Positions 52,995 to 61,040 of a stretch of DNA of 64,000 nt are shown here, one piece after another. A program made the translations under genes and the position numbers. A model generated the notes under the pieces. It made no database searches and was not told the origin of the DNA. It saw only the letters and a program-made list of their open reading frames with translations. The stretch comes from Lachnospiraceae bacterium (GTDB lineage Bacteria > Bacillota > Clostridia > Lachnospirales > Lachnospiraceae): positions 1 through 64,000 of the forward strand of contig SVEF01000012.1 of assembly GCA_015057585.1 (NCBI GenBank), read 5' to 3'. Position 1 is the stretch's first letter, and the number at the start of each line of letters is the position of its first letter.

Positions 52995-53170
52995 ATACAA
53001 ATAAAGGCCCGATTCCTACGAACCAAGCCCTTTACTTTCATATTAAGGATAGCTGACAACATATCACCTATTGCCGAGCGTTCATGGTATGTTTTACGTC
53101 CCCCACTAGGGAAAGAGGTTCTATCCGGATGAGCCTCCCAAAAGATTTCTCTTTTCACTTATAGTATATG
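52995..53170 (-). ncRNA. Candidate structured small RNA with terminator
   Basis: In the 358-base gap between the ATPase gene and 53187 there is no ORF. On the minus strand a TATACT/TATAAG -10-like sequence (about 53160-53175) is followed by sequence with paired elements GGATAG/CTATCC enclosing about 75 bases, GGGAGG/CC-CCC, and ACATA/TATGT. It ends in a 13-base-pair hairpin with a GTAG loop (53003-53033) and a T-rich tail. No convincing -35 is seen. The layout fits a small RNA of roughly 160 bases; it was not matched to a named family. The hairpin might instead only terminate the gene at 53187. Confidence 0.4.
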
Positions 53171-53186
53171 CAACAATGTAAAAAAA

Positions 53187-53684
53187 TCATTTCAACCATT
53201 TTTTGTGTACATATATCCAAAACAGAACATCCAAAATCAAATAAACACATACAAGCAAGGAAAAAACTATTATACCTGTTAAAAAATTAGCCATAAATGA
53301 TGCTTCTTTTTCTACAGAAATACCAATTGCCACAACAAACGGAAGTATTATGGTTGCAAAGGCCAAGATTTCTGCTTGTAATGGCTGAAACGATTTTAAA
53401 TAAATAATTTCGCTCTCTAGTTTAAATTTCCGTTCCGCAGTTCCCACACTACTTATGTAATCTATATAATCATTTCTTAGGTTTTGATTCTTGGTTCTAC
53501 CCTTATAAACCAGTTTCAACACAATAACTGTGGGCACACCCATTAAAATTATATAATGTACGAATGGGGTTTGAAAAAGATTTGCGATGGTACTTGTTAT
53601 AAAATAGCACGGAAAAAACACCCCAAGTATCACAAAAAAGAATCCGATTATTAAAAACAACTTTTTTAAATATAACTTAAGCAT
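53187..53684 (-). CDS. Membrane protein of unknown function
   Basis: A 165-residue protein with four hydrophobic helices in two pairs (about 8-30, 36-53, 107-125, 132-155), separated by a charged segment. No family was recognised. It lies 2 bases after the lipoprotein gene and is probably co-transcribed with it. AT-rich. Ribosome site not obvious; the start Met overlaps the intergenic run. Confidence 0.7.
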   Translation of the reverse strand: MLKLYLKKLFLIIGFFFVILGVFFPCYFITSTIANLFQTPFVHYIILMGVPTVIVLKLVYKGRTKNQNLRNDYIDYISSVGTAERKFKLESEIIYLKSFQPLQAEILAFATIILPFVVAIGISVEKEASFMANFLTGIIVFSLLVCVYLILDVLFWIYVHKKWLK

Positions 53685-53686
53685 AT

Positions 53687-54823
53687 TTATTCTCCCATCT
53701 TAGAATATTCTACACATAAAATCATTCCATTGTTATCATGGATATTACTGGTATCGCCCATACCAATGTAGAAATTTTCCTTTTGACATACTATACTCAG
53801 CGGCGGTACATCATAGACGAAATTAAATATCTCATAAAAATTTGTGATAGCCTGTCCGTCATTTCTATAAACGGAAACCTTATACTTTCCATCGTCCTGC
53901 TTATTGGCACATAATGCATACAAGTAGTTTTCATCCGTACAGATATCATATACCACCTGCTCATTCGGAAAGATCATTCGTGTAAAATTCGTCATATCTT
54001 CCGTTGCATACAGATAACCGGTTGTAAAAAACATATTGTCTTTGAATTGTGTTTTTCCGGTTATTATGTTGTTCGTAAATTTAATTTGATGAATTTTTCC
54101 ATACCATTGATTATCATATACAAACTTACCATTTTCATATCTATAGAGATCATAGGTGACTTCGGTATCTCCGTACATAAACACTGCATACAGTTTGTCT
54201 TTCATAACAAACAAATCATAAACTCTTACTTTCTCGCTACCTGTGGTGTCTAACTTTTCGTCATCCTTATAGAATACAACATTTTCAAAGGTTTCTCCGT
54301 TATCTTTTGAATACACGACAGGATATGAACCTCTCAATACGCCCAATCCGCCAAATATCATTCCGTCAAATTCTATAATATCAAATGTATGTAATCCACC
54401 TTCTATATTCCGTTTTTTTACCCATTGATTACCATCCAAAACATAATAATTTCCCAACGTCCAGTCTTCTTGCGGATCTATGCCGGGAACGACAAGCCTA
54501 TTATTAACGACACAAAATCTATCGATTTCTTCTTCCGATAAAGTACCACTATTAGACCAAGTATTCTTATACATATCATAGCACCACATATCAACGGGAC
54601 CAGCATTTGTATCGTAATCTCCGCTACCAATATATAATTTATTATCATATATTGCCATATCCCAAGGACTTCTTGCCGAAACACCATCCGAATAACGTTC
54701 CGATGTGGGTATTCCCAACTCAATGTAAGAAATAGAATCAATCGTTTTCGTTGCCGAACAAGATGTCATCTTAACACTGGCAATAACACAGAGTGTTAAC
54801 ATCAAACAGCGCGTTAACTTCAT
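53687..54823 (-). CDS. Beta-propeller-like lipoprotein
   Basis: A 378-residue exported lipoprotein with a lipobox-like MTSC (Cys22). The rest has repeated strands with short motifs such as NKLYIGSGDYD, DGMIFGGLG, KDKLYAVFMYGD and ENYLYALCANK, each about 45-60 residues apart, suggesting a beta-propeller. Similar folds bind sugars or proteins. No catalytic motif was seen. It is the first gene of a two-gene unit with the membrane protein at 53187. AT-rich, unlike the core genes nearby. Confidence 0.75.
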   Translation of the reverse strand: MKLTRCLMLTLCVIASVKMTSCSATKTIDSISYIELGIPTSERYSDGVSARSPWDMAIYDNKLYIGSGDYDTNAGPVDMWCYDMYKNTWSNSGTLSEEEIDRFCVVNNRLVVPGIDPQEDWTLGNYYVLDGNQWVKKRNIEGGLHTFDIIEFDGMIFGGLGVLRGSYPVVYSKDNGETFENVVFYKDDEKLDTTGSEKVRVYDLFVMKDKLYAVFMYGDTEVTYDLYRYENGKFVYDNQWYGKIHQIKFTNNIITGKTQFKDNMFFTTGYLYATEDMTNFTRMIFPNEQVVYDICTDENYLYALCANKQDDGKYKVSVYRNDGQAITNFYEIFNFVYDVPPLSIVCQKENFYIGMGDTSNIHDNNGMILCVEYSKMGE

Positions 54824-55212
54824 ATTTGCATCCTTTCTTCTTTAGATAATCTCAAATGCCGTAGATACATTCTTAGCATTATTATATACATGACGAAATA
54901 TATACATCTTCATACTACAAATGTAGTTTGCTATGCTGACTTCACATGTATATTTGCAATAGCATTTGAGGTTTCATTTCAATAAAAATTGATAAACTTC
55001 ATTTAAATCATAATAATGCAACTTGGACATAGTAATCGATTTGCACAAAACATTTGACACATGCCCCATGGCATCCTTAATATGTCCCGGTCCAATATTC
55101 CGAATCGACATATCATACAAACCACTACAATAAGCATAGGCACTCGTCACTGTCCGCATGGGACTCTCGCTTTTCAGGATAGGTAGAAAGTAGGTAGCAG
55201 GGTAGGTAGGCA
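54824..55212. other. Gene-poor stretch with a doubtful small ORF
   Basis: Mostly AT-rich sequence with no convincing gene. A 61-codon minus-strand ORF (54974-55159) can be extended upstream without a start codon; its segment GPGHIKDAMGHVS is vaguely like the end of a tyrosine recombinase, so it could be a fragment of a lost element, but support is weak. A purine/GTAGG-rich direct repeat lies at 55178-55212, and a short palindrome CTACA/TGTAG at about 54915. Confidence 0.35.
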
Positions 55213-55257
55213 GAAAAACTAGGGCAAACCTCGCCGTACTACGACTTGGTTTGCCCT
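55213..55257 (-). terminator. Terminator of the NifU-like/GGGtGRT operon
   Basis: Perfect stem AGGGCAAACC/GGTTTGCCCT with a 17-base loop, followed on the minus strand by AGTTTTTCTG, 29 bases past the stop at 55286. Confidence 0.88.
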
Positions 55258-55285
55258 CTAAAATAAAGGTTTTTGCTATGTTTTA

Positions 55286-56296
55286 TTAGAACTTGCCTGC
55301 CTTAGCTGCTTCTTCGATAGAAACTGCAACTGCAACAGTCATACCAACCATTGGGTTGTTACCTGCACCGATAAGACCCATCATTTCTACATGAGCCGGA
55401 ACGGAGGAGGAACCTGCGAACTGTGCATCGGAGTGCATACGTCCGAGAGTATCTGTCATACCGTAGGAAGCAGGACCTGCTGCCATGTTATCCGGATGAA
55501 GTGTTCTACCTGTACCACCGCCGGATGCTACGGAGAAGTACTTCTTACCCTGCTCGATACATTCCTTCTTGTAAGTACCTGCAACAGGATGCTGGAATCT
55601 GGTTGGGTTGGTGGAGTTACCTGTAATGGAAACGTCAACACCTTCCTTGTGCATGATAGCAACACCTTCGCAAACGTCGTTTGCACCGTAGCAGTTAACT
55701 TCTGCACGAAGACCTGTGGAGTAAGGCTTACGGAATACTTCCTTTACTGTGTTTGTGTATGGATCATACTCTGTTTCAACATAAGTGAAACCGTTGATTC
55801 TTGCGATAATCTGAGCTGCGTCCTTACCAAGACCGTTTAAGATAACTCTTAACTTCTTGGAACGAACCTTGTTTGCCTTTTCAGCGATACCGATAGCACC
55901 TTCAGCTGCTGCGAAGGACTCGTGACCTGCTAAGAATGCGAAACACTCTGTTTCTTCTTCAAGGAGCATCTTACCAAGGTTACCATGGCCAAGACCTACC
56001 TTACGTGTATCTGCAACGGAACCCGGAATACAGAAGGACTGAAGACCTTCACCGATAGCTGCTGCTGCGTCTGCTGCCTTTCTGCAGTTCTTCTTGATTG
56101 CGATAGCTGCACCTACGATGTATGCCCAGCAAGCGTTCTCAAAGCAGATTGGCTGGATGCCCTTAATCTGATTGTAAACATCAAGACCTGCATCCTTTGT
56201 AATCTTTTCAGCTTCTTCAAGAGAAGCGATACCATAGCTGTTTAATACTGCATTGATTTTGTCAATACGTCTTTCATAAGACTCAAATAAAGCCAT
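55286..56296 (-). CDS. GGGtGRT protein
   Basis: A 336-residue protein named for its motif GGGTGRT (residues 259-265), found mainly in anaerobic Firmicutes and of unknown function. Eight Cys are spread along it (51, 56, 71, 89, 118, 202, 209, 246). Other notable segments are LGHGNLGKML near 102, FLAGHESFAAAEGAIG near 121, and VSITGNSTNPTRFQHP near 222. No signal peptide; probably cytosolic. It is encoded 15 bases after a NifU-like scaffold gene in every sense as a pair, so a metal-cluster or redox task is a fair guess. Codon use is strongly biased (GCT, GGT, CGT, AAC) compared with neighbours, pointing to high expression. Not a known enzyme; function not assigned. Confidence 0.93.
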   Translation of the reverse strand: MALFESYERRIDKINAVLNSYGIASLEEAEKITKDAGLDVYNQIKGIQPICFENACWAYIVGAAIAIKKNCRKAADAAAAIGEGLQSFCIPGSVADTRKVGLGHGNLGKMLLEEETECFAFLAGHESFAAAEGAIGIAEKANKVRSKKLRVILNGLGKDAAQIIARINGFTYVETEYDPYTNTVKEVFRKPYSTGLRAEVNCYGANDVCEGVAIMHKEGVDVSITGNSTNPTRFQHPVAGTYKKECIEQGKKYFSVASGGGTGRTLHPDNMAAGPASYGMTDTLGRMHSDAQFAGSSSVPAHVEMMGLIGAGNNPMVGMTVAVAVSIEEAAKAGKF

Positions 56297-56311
56297 TATA
56301 GTTTCCTCCTC

Positions 56312-57019
56312 TTACTTAATTTCCTTGTCAGTTCTTGGGTCAATAATCTTAACCGCATCAGCTACACGACCGTACTGGCCACAAGCCTTTTCGTAAGCGG
56401 TGTTAGGGTCATCACCCTTCTTGATGAAGTCTGTCATCTTACCAAGGCTTACGAACTTGTAACCGATAATCTGGTTCTCTTCGTCAAGAGCGATACCTGT
56501 TACATAACCCTCTGCCATTTCAAGGTAACGAGGACCCTTCTTTAAAGTACCGTACATAGTACCTACCTGGCTTCTTAAGCCCTTACCTAAGTCTTCAAGA
56601 CCTGCACCTACAGGAAGACCGTTTTCAGAGAATGCGGACTGTGTTCTACCATAAACAATCTGTAAGAACAGCTCTCTCATCGCTGTGTTGATAGCATCAC
56701 AAACTAAGTCTGTGTTTAATGCTTCTAAAACAGTAAGGCCCGGAAGAATTTCTGCTGCCATAGCTGCAGAGTGTGTCATACCGGAACAACCGATTGTCTC
56801 AACCAGTGCTTCCTGAATGATACCTTCCTTAACATTCAGTGTCAGCTTACAAGCACCCTGCTGTGGTGCACACCAGCCGATACCGTGTGTCAGACCGGAA
56901 ATATCCTTTACTTCTTTCGATTTTACCCATTTTGCTTCCTCTGGAATAGGCGCTGCACCATGATGCACACCCTGAGCTACTGGGCACATTTCTTCTACTT
57001 CATGTGAATAGATGATCAT
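56312..57019 (-). CDS. NifU-like iron-sulfur cluster scaffold protein
   Basis: About 235 residues. The first 130 residues resemble NifU/IscU scaffolds: Cys in MCPVAQG, GWCAPQQGACK and TIGCSGMTHSAAM, with the helix VCDAINTAMRELFLQIVYGRTQ. The remaining 100 residues are an extension not found in IscU. It lies directly upstream of the GGGtGRT gene and is likely its functional partner. Codon use is biased as in that gene. The ATG at 57019 has an AAAGGAG site. The promoter was not resolved with confidence. Confidence 0.88.
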   Translation of the reverse strand: MIIYSHEVEEMCPVAQGVHHGAAPIPEEAKWVKSKEVKDISGLTHGIGWCAPQQGACKLTLNVKEGIIQEALVETIGCSGMTHSAAMAAEILPGLTVLEALNTDLVCDAINTAMRELFLQIVYGRTQSAFSENGLPVGAGLEDLGKGLRSQVGTMYGTLKKGPRYLEMAEGYVTGIALDEENQIIGYKFVSLGKMTDFIKKGDDPNTAYEKACGQYGRVADAVKIIDPRTDKEIK

Positions 57020-57161
57020 GTTTGGGACTCCTTTCAATCCATCTTTTGGTTTTCCAGCAGAAAAAAATCTTTTGTTATGTTTTTAACAAACTTCCAAATC
57101 GACATTTTTCTGCACTGTACCTATTCTCGCACAAAAAACCGATTTCGTCTATACCTTTTCA

Positions 57162-57204
57162 CAAAAAAATTTCAACCGGCGGAATTTTTCTCTTCTGCCG
57201 GTTG
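57162..57204 (-). terminator. Terminator after the 5'-nucleotidase gene
   Basis: Perfect stem CAACCGGC/GCCGGTTG followed on the minus strand by AAATTTTTTTG, 17 bases past the stop. Confidence 0.9.
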
Positions 57205-57220
57205 AATGTTTCATACTAAT

Positions 57221-59203
57221 CTATACTTTCTTCTTCAATCTTTCTTTTTTTTCTGCAATCCTTCTCTTAGAGGCTTTTTTGCATGCCTTTACAATCAGCA
57301 TAACAATTATCACTAAAAGAATCAGAACAAACAAAACTGCGCCAATGATAATAAAGAAGAACTTACTCGGTTCTTTCAGCAAATCACCAAGTTTTTTGCT
57401 GTCTTCGACTATTTTTCTGCCCTCTTCCTTTGCGTATCGAGAATCCACGTTTGGTACACCGTTTCCGTCCGTGTCCTCAAAGGATTCCATATAGCGGGCG
57501 ATGGCTTCCCATGCCTTTACTTCGCGATTTTCAGTCTTTACAATATACTGCCCGTAATCGGTTATCTTATTGCCGTCTGCATCCTTTGGCTCTAACCGGA
57601 TAAGTCCGAACGACATATCGGTTACGGAGCCTAACAGCTTTGCGCTGTAAAGGTCCGACACAACGCGGTATAATTTATCATCTTCCAATTCCTTGTCTTC
57701 GCCGCCCAATGTTACCAGGCGGGCATCATAAGATTTACTTAAAATCAAACGGTTCGGATTATATGTCCACTGTAGCCCCGAAGTATACAAACGGATATAC
57801 GGAACCAACGTAGAAAGTGAAGCATCAATTTCTCCAATTAACTTCAACTCTTCTCCGGTCAGGTACACACTAAGAATCGGATAGCCTGCCAGTCCGTCCT
57901 CTCCGATTCCGAGAGAAAATGAATTATAGACATCTTCCACTGTTATATTACCAATCGGATAAGACTCCCTGACCAAACCGGCGGGAACCACTGCCACATC
58001 CACCGGTACACCATCCCATTCCGGCAGGCTTTCTACCGTATAACGGTAGGAATCTGCAATAATACTGCCCAGATTTAACTCTGTATGCTTGGAACCGAGG
58101 TCTCCTGCCGAAGCAAACTCTACGGCATTTTCTGCCAGCACCTGGATTCTGGTATATCCATAACGCCCCAGATAATTGACATCTACCATAGAGATATACT
58201 CATCTATCATTTTCTGAGTTTCCTCATCCTGAGCGATGTCATCAGAAATCGCATGTAACCGGTATTCTGTCAAATTCCATCTGCCGTCTTCCTTCTGCGA
58301 AAGCGAAATCTGTCCGAGATACTTACCATATTCTCCACAGGAAACAATATAGGTATTTCCGTGAATGATTGGCTCAGAAAGCTTGGTATGAGTATGTCCG
58401 CTGACAATCACATCAATCTCCGGAACACTCTTCGCGAGAATTTCATCTTCCGACGCAGATGCCTCTTCCCATGTGCCACTGTGGGAAATACAGACAATGA
58501 TGTCGGCATTTTCTTTGGCCTTAATCTCTGCCACTGTTTCTTTTGCCGCTTTCACCGGATCTTCAAATAGTAATTCACTAAACGGTGCACAGTCGAGGGC
58601 ATCTTTACCAAAAATCCCGAATACCGCAACCGTGACATCACCCTTTTGGAAAATCTCATACTCTTTTGTCCCGTAGGCTTCCAATGCTGCAAGCAGGGCA
58701 CTTCTTGCTTCACTCTCCGGCTGTGCCTTGGTAGCTTCCCAATCAATATTGGAAATAATCATCTCAGGAACCGGATCTCCGCTATTCTTTGCCGACATCA
58801 GGCAGTTTGCAAGTCCGTCCGGTCCATAGTCAAATTCATGATTTCCAAGCGTTGTTGCCGCAACACCGAGCACACCCAACACACGAAGTTCTGCCGCATC
58901 GGTTTCAAATACCGACTGCACTACCGTTCCCATTGAAAAATCCCCGCCGTCCAGAAACAGAGTGTCCGGATTCTTTTTCATCTGCTCTTTTACCAGCGTC
59001 ATGATTCTGGACAGACCGCCCACACTGAAATTTTTTCCGTTTTCTGATGCAGTAAATGGATTCAGATGCGAATGTATATCATGTACAAACAGCAAATCAA
59101 ATTTCTTTGCCTCCTCCTGTGCCGATGCAGAAAGCGGAAAAGCCACTGCCAACACCGTCACTGCTGCCAATACCATAGCCAATAGACGTTTTCTCAAACT
59201 CAT
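57221..59203 (-). CDS. Surface 5'-nucleotidase/metallophosphatase
   Basis: About 660 residues. It has a signal peptide (KRLLAMVLAAVTVLAVAF), an N-terminal metallophosphatase domain with DIHSHL, GGDFSMG, GNHEFDYG and GHTHTK (metal ligands Asp, His, Asn), and a C-terminal 5'-nucleotidase domain (about 340-560). A single transmembrane helix near 615-640 and a basic tail anchor it in the membrane. It probably removes phosphate from extracellular nucleotides. The ATG at 59203 is chosen from its GAGGA site and the signal peptide; the ORF reaches to 59269. Monocistronic with its own terminator. Confidence 0.93.
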   Translation of the reverse strand: MSLRKRLLAMVLAAVTVLAVAFPLSASAQEEAKKFDLLFVHDIHSHLNPFTASENGKNFSVGGLSRIMTLVKEQMKKNPDTLFLDGGDFSMGTVVQSVFETDAAELRVLGVLGVAATTLGNHEFDYGPDGLANCLMSAKNSGDPVPEMIISNIDWEATKAQPESEARSALLAALEAYGTKEYEIFQKGDVTVAVFGIFGKDALDCAPFSELLFEDPVKAAKETVAEIKAKENADIIVCISHSGTWEEASASEDEILAKSVPEIDVIVSGHTHTKLSEPIIHGNTYIVSCGEYGKYLGQISLSQKEDGRWNLTEYRLHAISDDIAQDEETQKMIDEYISMVDVNYLGRYGYTRIQVLAENAVEFASAGDLGSKHTELNLGSIIADSYRYTVESLPEWDGVPVDVAVVPAGLVRESYPIGNITVEDVYNSFSLGIGEDGLAGYPILSVYLTGEELKLIGEIDASLSTLVPYIRLYTSGLQWTYNPNRLILSKSYDARLVTLGGEDKELEDDKLYRVVSDLYSAKLLGSVTDMSFGLIRLEPKDADGNKITDYGQYIVKTENREVKAWEAIARYMESFEDTDGNGVPNVDSRYAKEEGRKIVEDSKKLGDLLKEPSKFFFIIIGAVLFVLILLVIIVMLIVKACKKASKRRIAEKKERLKKKV

Positions 59204-59349
59204 GCAGATATCCTCACTTATACCCTTTTTTATTTGGTTAATTATAACACAAACACGGGATTGGAACAATTTTTCTCATGTACACGGGACTAATTTCCCA
59301 TGGTTGTCAGAATATACTGCCATATAATGTAAAGTTTTGTATAAAAAAG

Positions 59350-59364
59350 GTCGATATAAGTCGA
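59350..59364. promoter_or_regulatory. Tandem Spo0A-box-like repeats
   Basis: Two direct copies of GTCGA (59350 and 59360), read as GGTCGAT and AGTCGAA against the 0A-box TGTCGAA, exactly 10 bases apart. A candidate promoter lies downstream (TTGTAA near 59375, 17 bases, TAAGAT near 59398). They precede the Spo0A-type gene at 59448. Confidence 0.4.
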
Positions 59365-59447
59365 AAGTAAACATTTGTAATTTTTTGATAATTATTCTAA
59401 GATAATGGATTGTGTAAACGTTATATATGTATCGGAGATAAAGATAT

Positions 59448-59891
59448 ATGGTTTATGAAATACAAACGATTGATATTTTAAATCAGCTTGGAGCCAACAA
59501 AAAATATAAAGGTTATACTTATATCATATCAAGTATCCTTTATATCAACGAAAGAAGCGAAATGCCCGTTCTGACCAAGATGCTATATGTTGATATTGCA
59601 AAAAAATACAATACATCTGCTCAGTGCGTGGAAAAGAACATTCGCAAGGTTATTGAGAACATCTGGGAGAACAAACATAACGAACCTCTGAAAAAATCTA
59701 TTTTCGGAGAATATCAGAATACAAGGCCGAGTAATTCTGAATTTTTACTGTCACTGCATCAATATGCCTCCACACACGCAACAAGAGAAATCTCGAAAGA
59801 AGAATATTCATTTGTATGCCCTGCATCAGGAACTGATTGTGAGTTCTGCAGCCAATTAATCCATGAAATTTTTAGTAAGTTTATCCGTTAA
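59448..59891 (+). CDS. Stand-alone Spo0A C-terminal domain protein
   Basis: A 147-residue protein matching the DNA-binding effector domain of Spo0A: LGANKKYKGYTYIISSI near residue 14, LTKMLYVDIAKKYNTSAQCVEKNIRKVIE near 42, and RPSNSEFLLSL near 93. The receiver domain is missing, so phosphorylation cannot control it in the usual way. A C-terminal extension of about 45 residues has three Cys (PASGTDCEFC). It may compete with or replace Spo0A at 0A boxes. A plus-strand monocistronic gene with 0A-box-like repeats upstream. The ribosome site GGAGATAAAG is fair. Confidence 0.85.
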   Translation: MVYEIQTIDILNQLGANKKYKGYTYIISSILYINERSEMPVLTKMLYVDIAKKYNTSAQCVEKNIRKVIENIWENKHNEPLKKSIFGEYQNTRPSNSEFLLSLHQYASTHATREISKEEYSFVCPASGTDCEFCSQLIHEIFSKFIR

Positions 59892-59983
59892 TTCTTCATG
59901 TAGTATCCATCTAAACTCATCTAAAAACTACAACCCTCGAAATATATAACCGAACGCAATTTTCTAATTCATGGGGGAGAAAA

Positions 59984-60241
59984 ATGATACAACTGAAAAC
60001 AGGAGCTGTCTATTACACATTGACAACTACAAAACTTTCAACCGAGGACCATATCCCGTACACTGCATACGGAATTGCTGTCGTATCCGGCTCTGAAAGT
60101 ATCGACGACAAAATCGATGAAATTGTCGATGTTTCCACGGATGTCAGCGTGGTTGAAGAAATGGTAAGTAAATTTAACCGTTTTGAACTGCATCCGGTCC
60201 ATTTCCGCGACGCCGTATATGATTTTATCTGCAACGGATGA
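59984..60241 (+). CDS. DUF6514 family protein
   Basis: An 85-residue cytosolic protein with the pattern of the small clostridial family DUF6514 (YGIAVVSG near 28, then DVSTDVSVVEEMVSKFN near 48 and HPVHFRDAVYDFI at the end). Function unknown; members are often found near sporulation genes, and here it follows a Spo0A-domain gene by 93 bases. Ribosome site GGGGGAG. Confidence 0.65.
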   Translation: MIQLKTGAVYYTLTTTKLSTEDHIPYTAYGIAVVSGSESIDDKIDEIVDVSTDVSVVEEMVSKFNRFELHPVHFRDAVYDFICNG

Positions 60242-60249
60242 TGGATAAT

Positions 60250-60272
60250 AAAAGACCCACCATTACGGTGGG
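60250..60272 (-). terminator. Terminator after the SDR gene
   Basis: Perfect stem CCCACC/GGTGGG with a five-base loop, followed on the minus strand by TCTTTTATT. It lies 20 bases past the SDR stop and may serve the plus-strand gene as well. Confidence 0.75.
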
Positions 60273-60292
60273 CCTTCCAAAATATCCTGTTT

Positions 60293-61039
60293 TTAATACG
60301 GACTATCAAATTCTGTTTCTGCTTTTTTCACCGCTTCTTCCAATGACATTCCCGCAAAACTTTGTGCACCTAAGAAGCGACCTGATTTTTTATCATCCGC
60401 AAACACGCCTACCACAATCCCCGGTATTGCACTTTCCGGAGCATTCGGTGCATACGGTCCGCCAAGGTCGGTACGACACCAGCCCGGATCCGTCAAATTA
60501 ATCATTACATCCGTTCCCTGTACCGTATGTCCCAAATCAATTGTAATTTTATCGAGCGCCGCCTTGCTTGCCGAATATCCGGCCTGCTGCGGATCCAGAC
60601 GGATTCCGCTTGTTGTGTTTAAAATTCTTCCAAAGCCGTATTCTTTCATTTTCGGCATGAAATGATAGCAAATCATCGCCGGTGCAATCGTGTTAATCTT
60701 AAAACTCTCTGTGTAATCCGAAACCGGGGTCTTAAAATACTCGTTACGGTATGCAATCTGAAGTCCCGCATTATTCAGTACAATGTCTACCCTTACGCCA
60801 AATGTATCGATTTCCTGAAGCATTCTCTCTACTGCATCCAAATCCGAAAGTTCCGCTGCAACTGCGTATGCTTCCACACCATGTGCCTTCACCTCAGAGA
60901 GTACTTTTTCCGAATGCTCAAGGCTCCTGCTATGTAAAATCAGATTGCAGCCCTGCTTCGCCATAAAAAGCGCAGTCAGATAACCGATTCCTCTGCTGGC
61001 ACCGGTAATGAATGCCCAACGTCCCTTTACATTTACCAT
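60293..61039 (-). CDS. Short-chain dehydrogenase/reductase
   Basis: A 248-residue classical SDR. The cofactor motif is TGASRGIGYL near residue 13, NNAGLQIAYRNE near 90, and the active-site Tyr and Lys in YSASKAAL near 155, with Ser in NTTSG near 142. It oxidises or reduces a carbonyl/alcohol with NAD(P). The substrate is unknown. It is encoded 1 base after the epimerase gene and probably in one operon with the alcohol dehydrogenase. Confidence 0.93.
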   Translation of the reverse strand: MVNVKGRWAFITGASRGIGYLTALFMAKQGCNLILHSRSLEHSEKVLSEVKAHGVEAYAVAAELSDLDAVERMLQEIDTFGVRVDIVLNNAGLQIAYRNEYFKTPVSDYTESFKINTIAPAMICYHFMPKMKEYGFGRILNTTSGIRLDPQQAGYSASKAALDKITIDLGHTVQGTDVMINLTDPGWCRTDLGGPYAPNAPESAIPGIVVGVFADDKKSGRFLGAQSFAGMSLEEAVKKAETEFDSPY

Positions 61040-61040
61040 A

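Noticed and set aside
55178..55212. GTAGG-rich direct repeats as an attachment site or origin
   Set aside because: Low-complexity and short, with no integrase or replication gene next to it.
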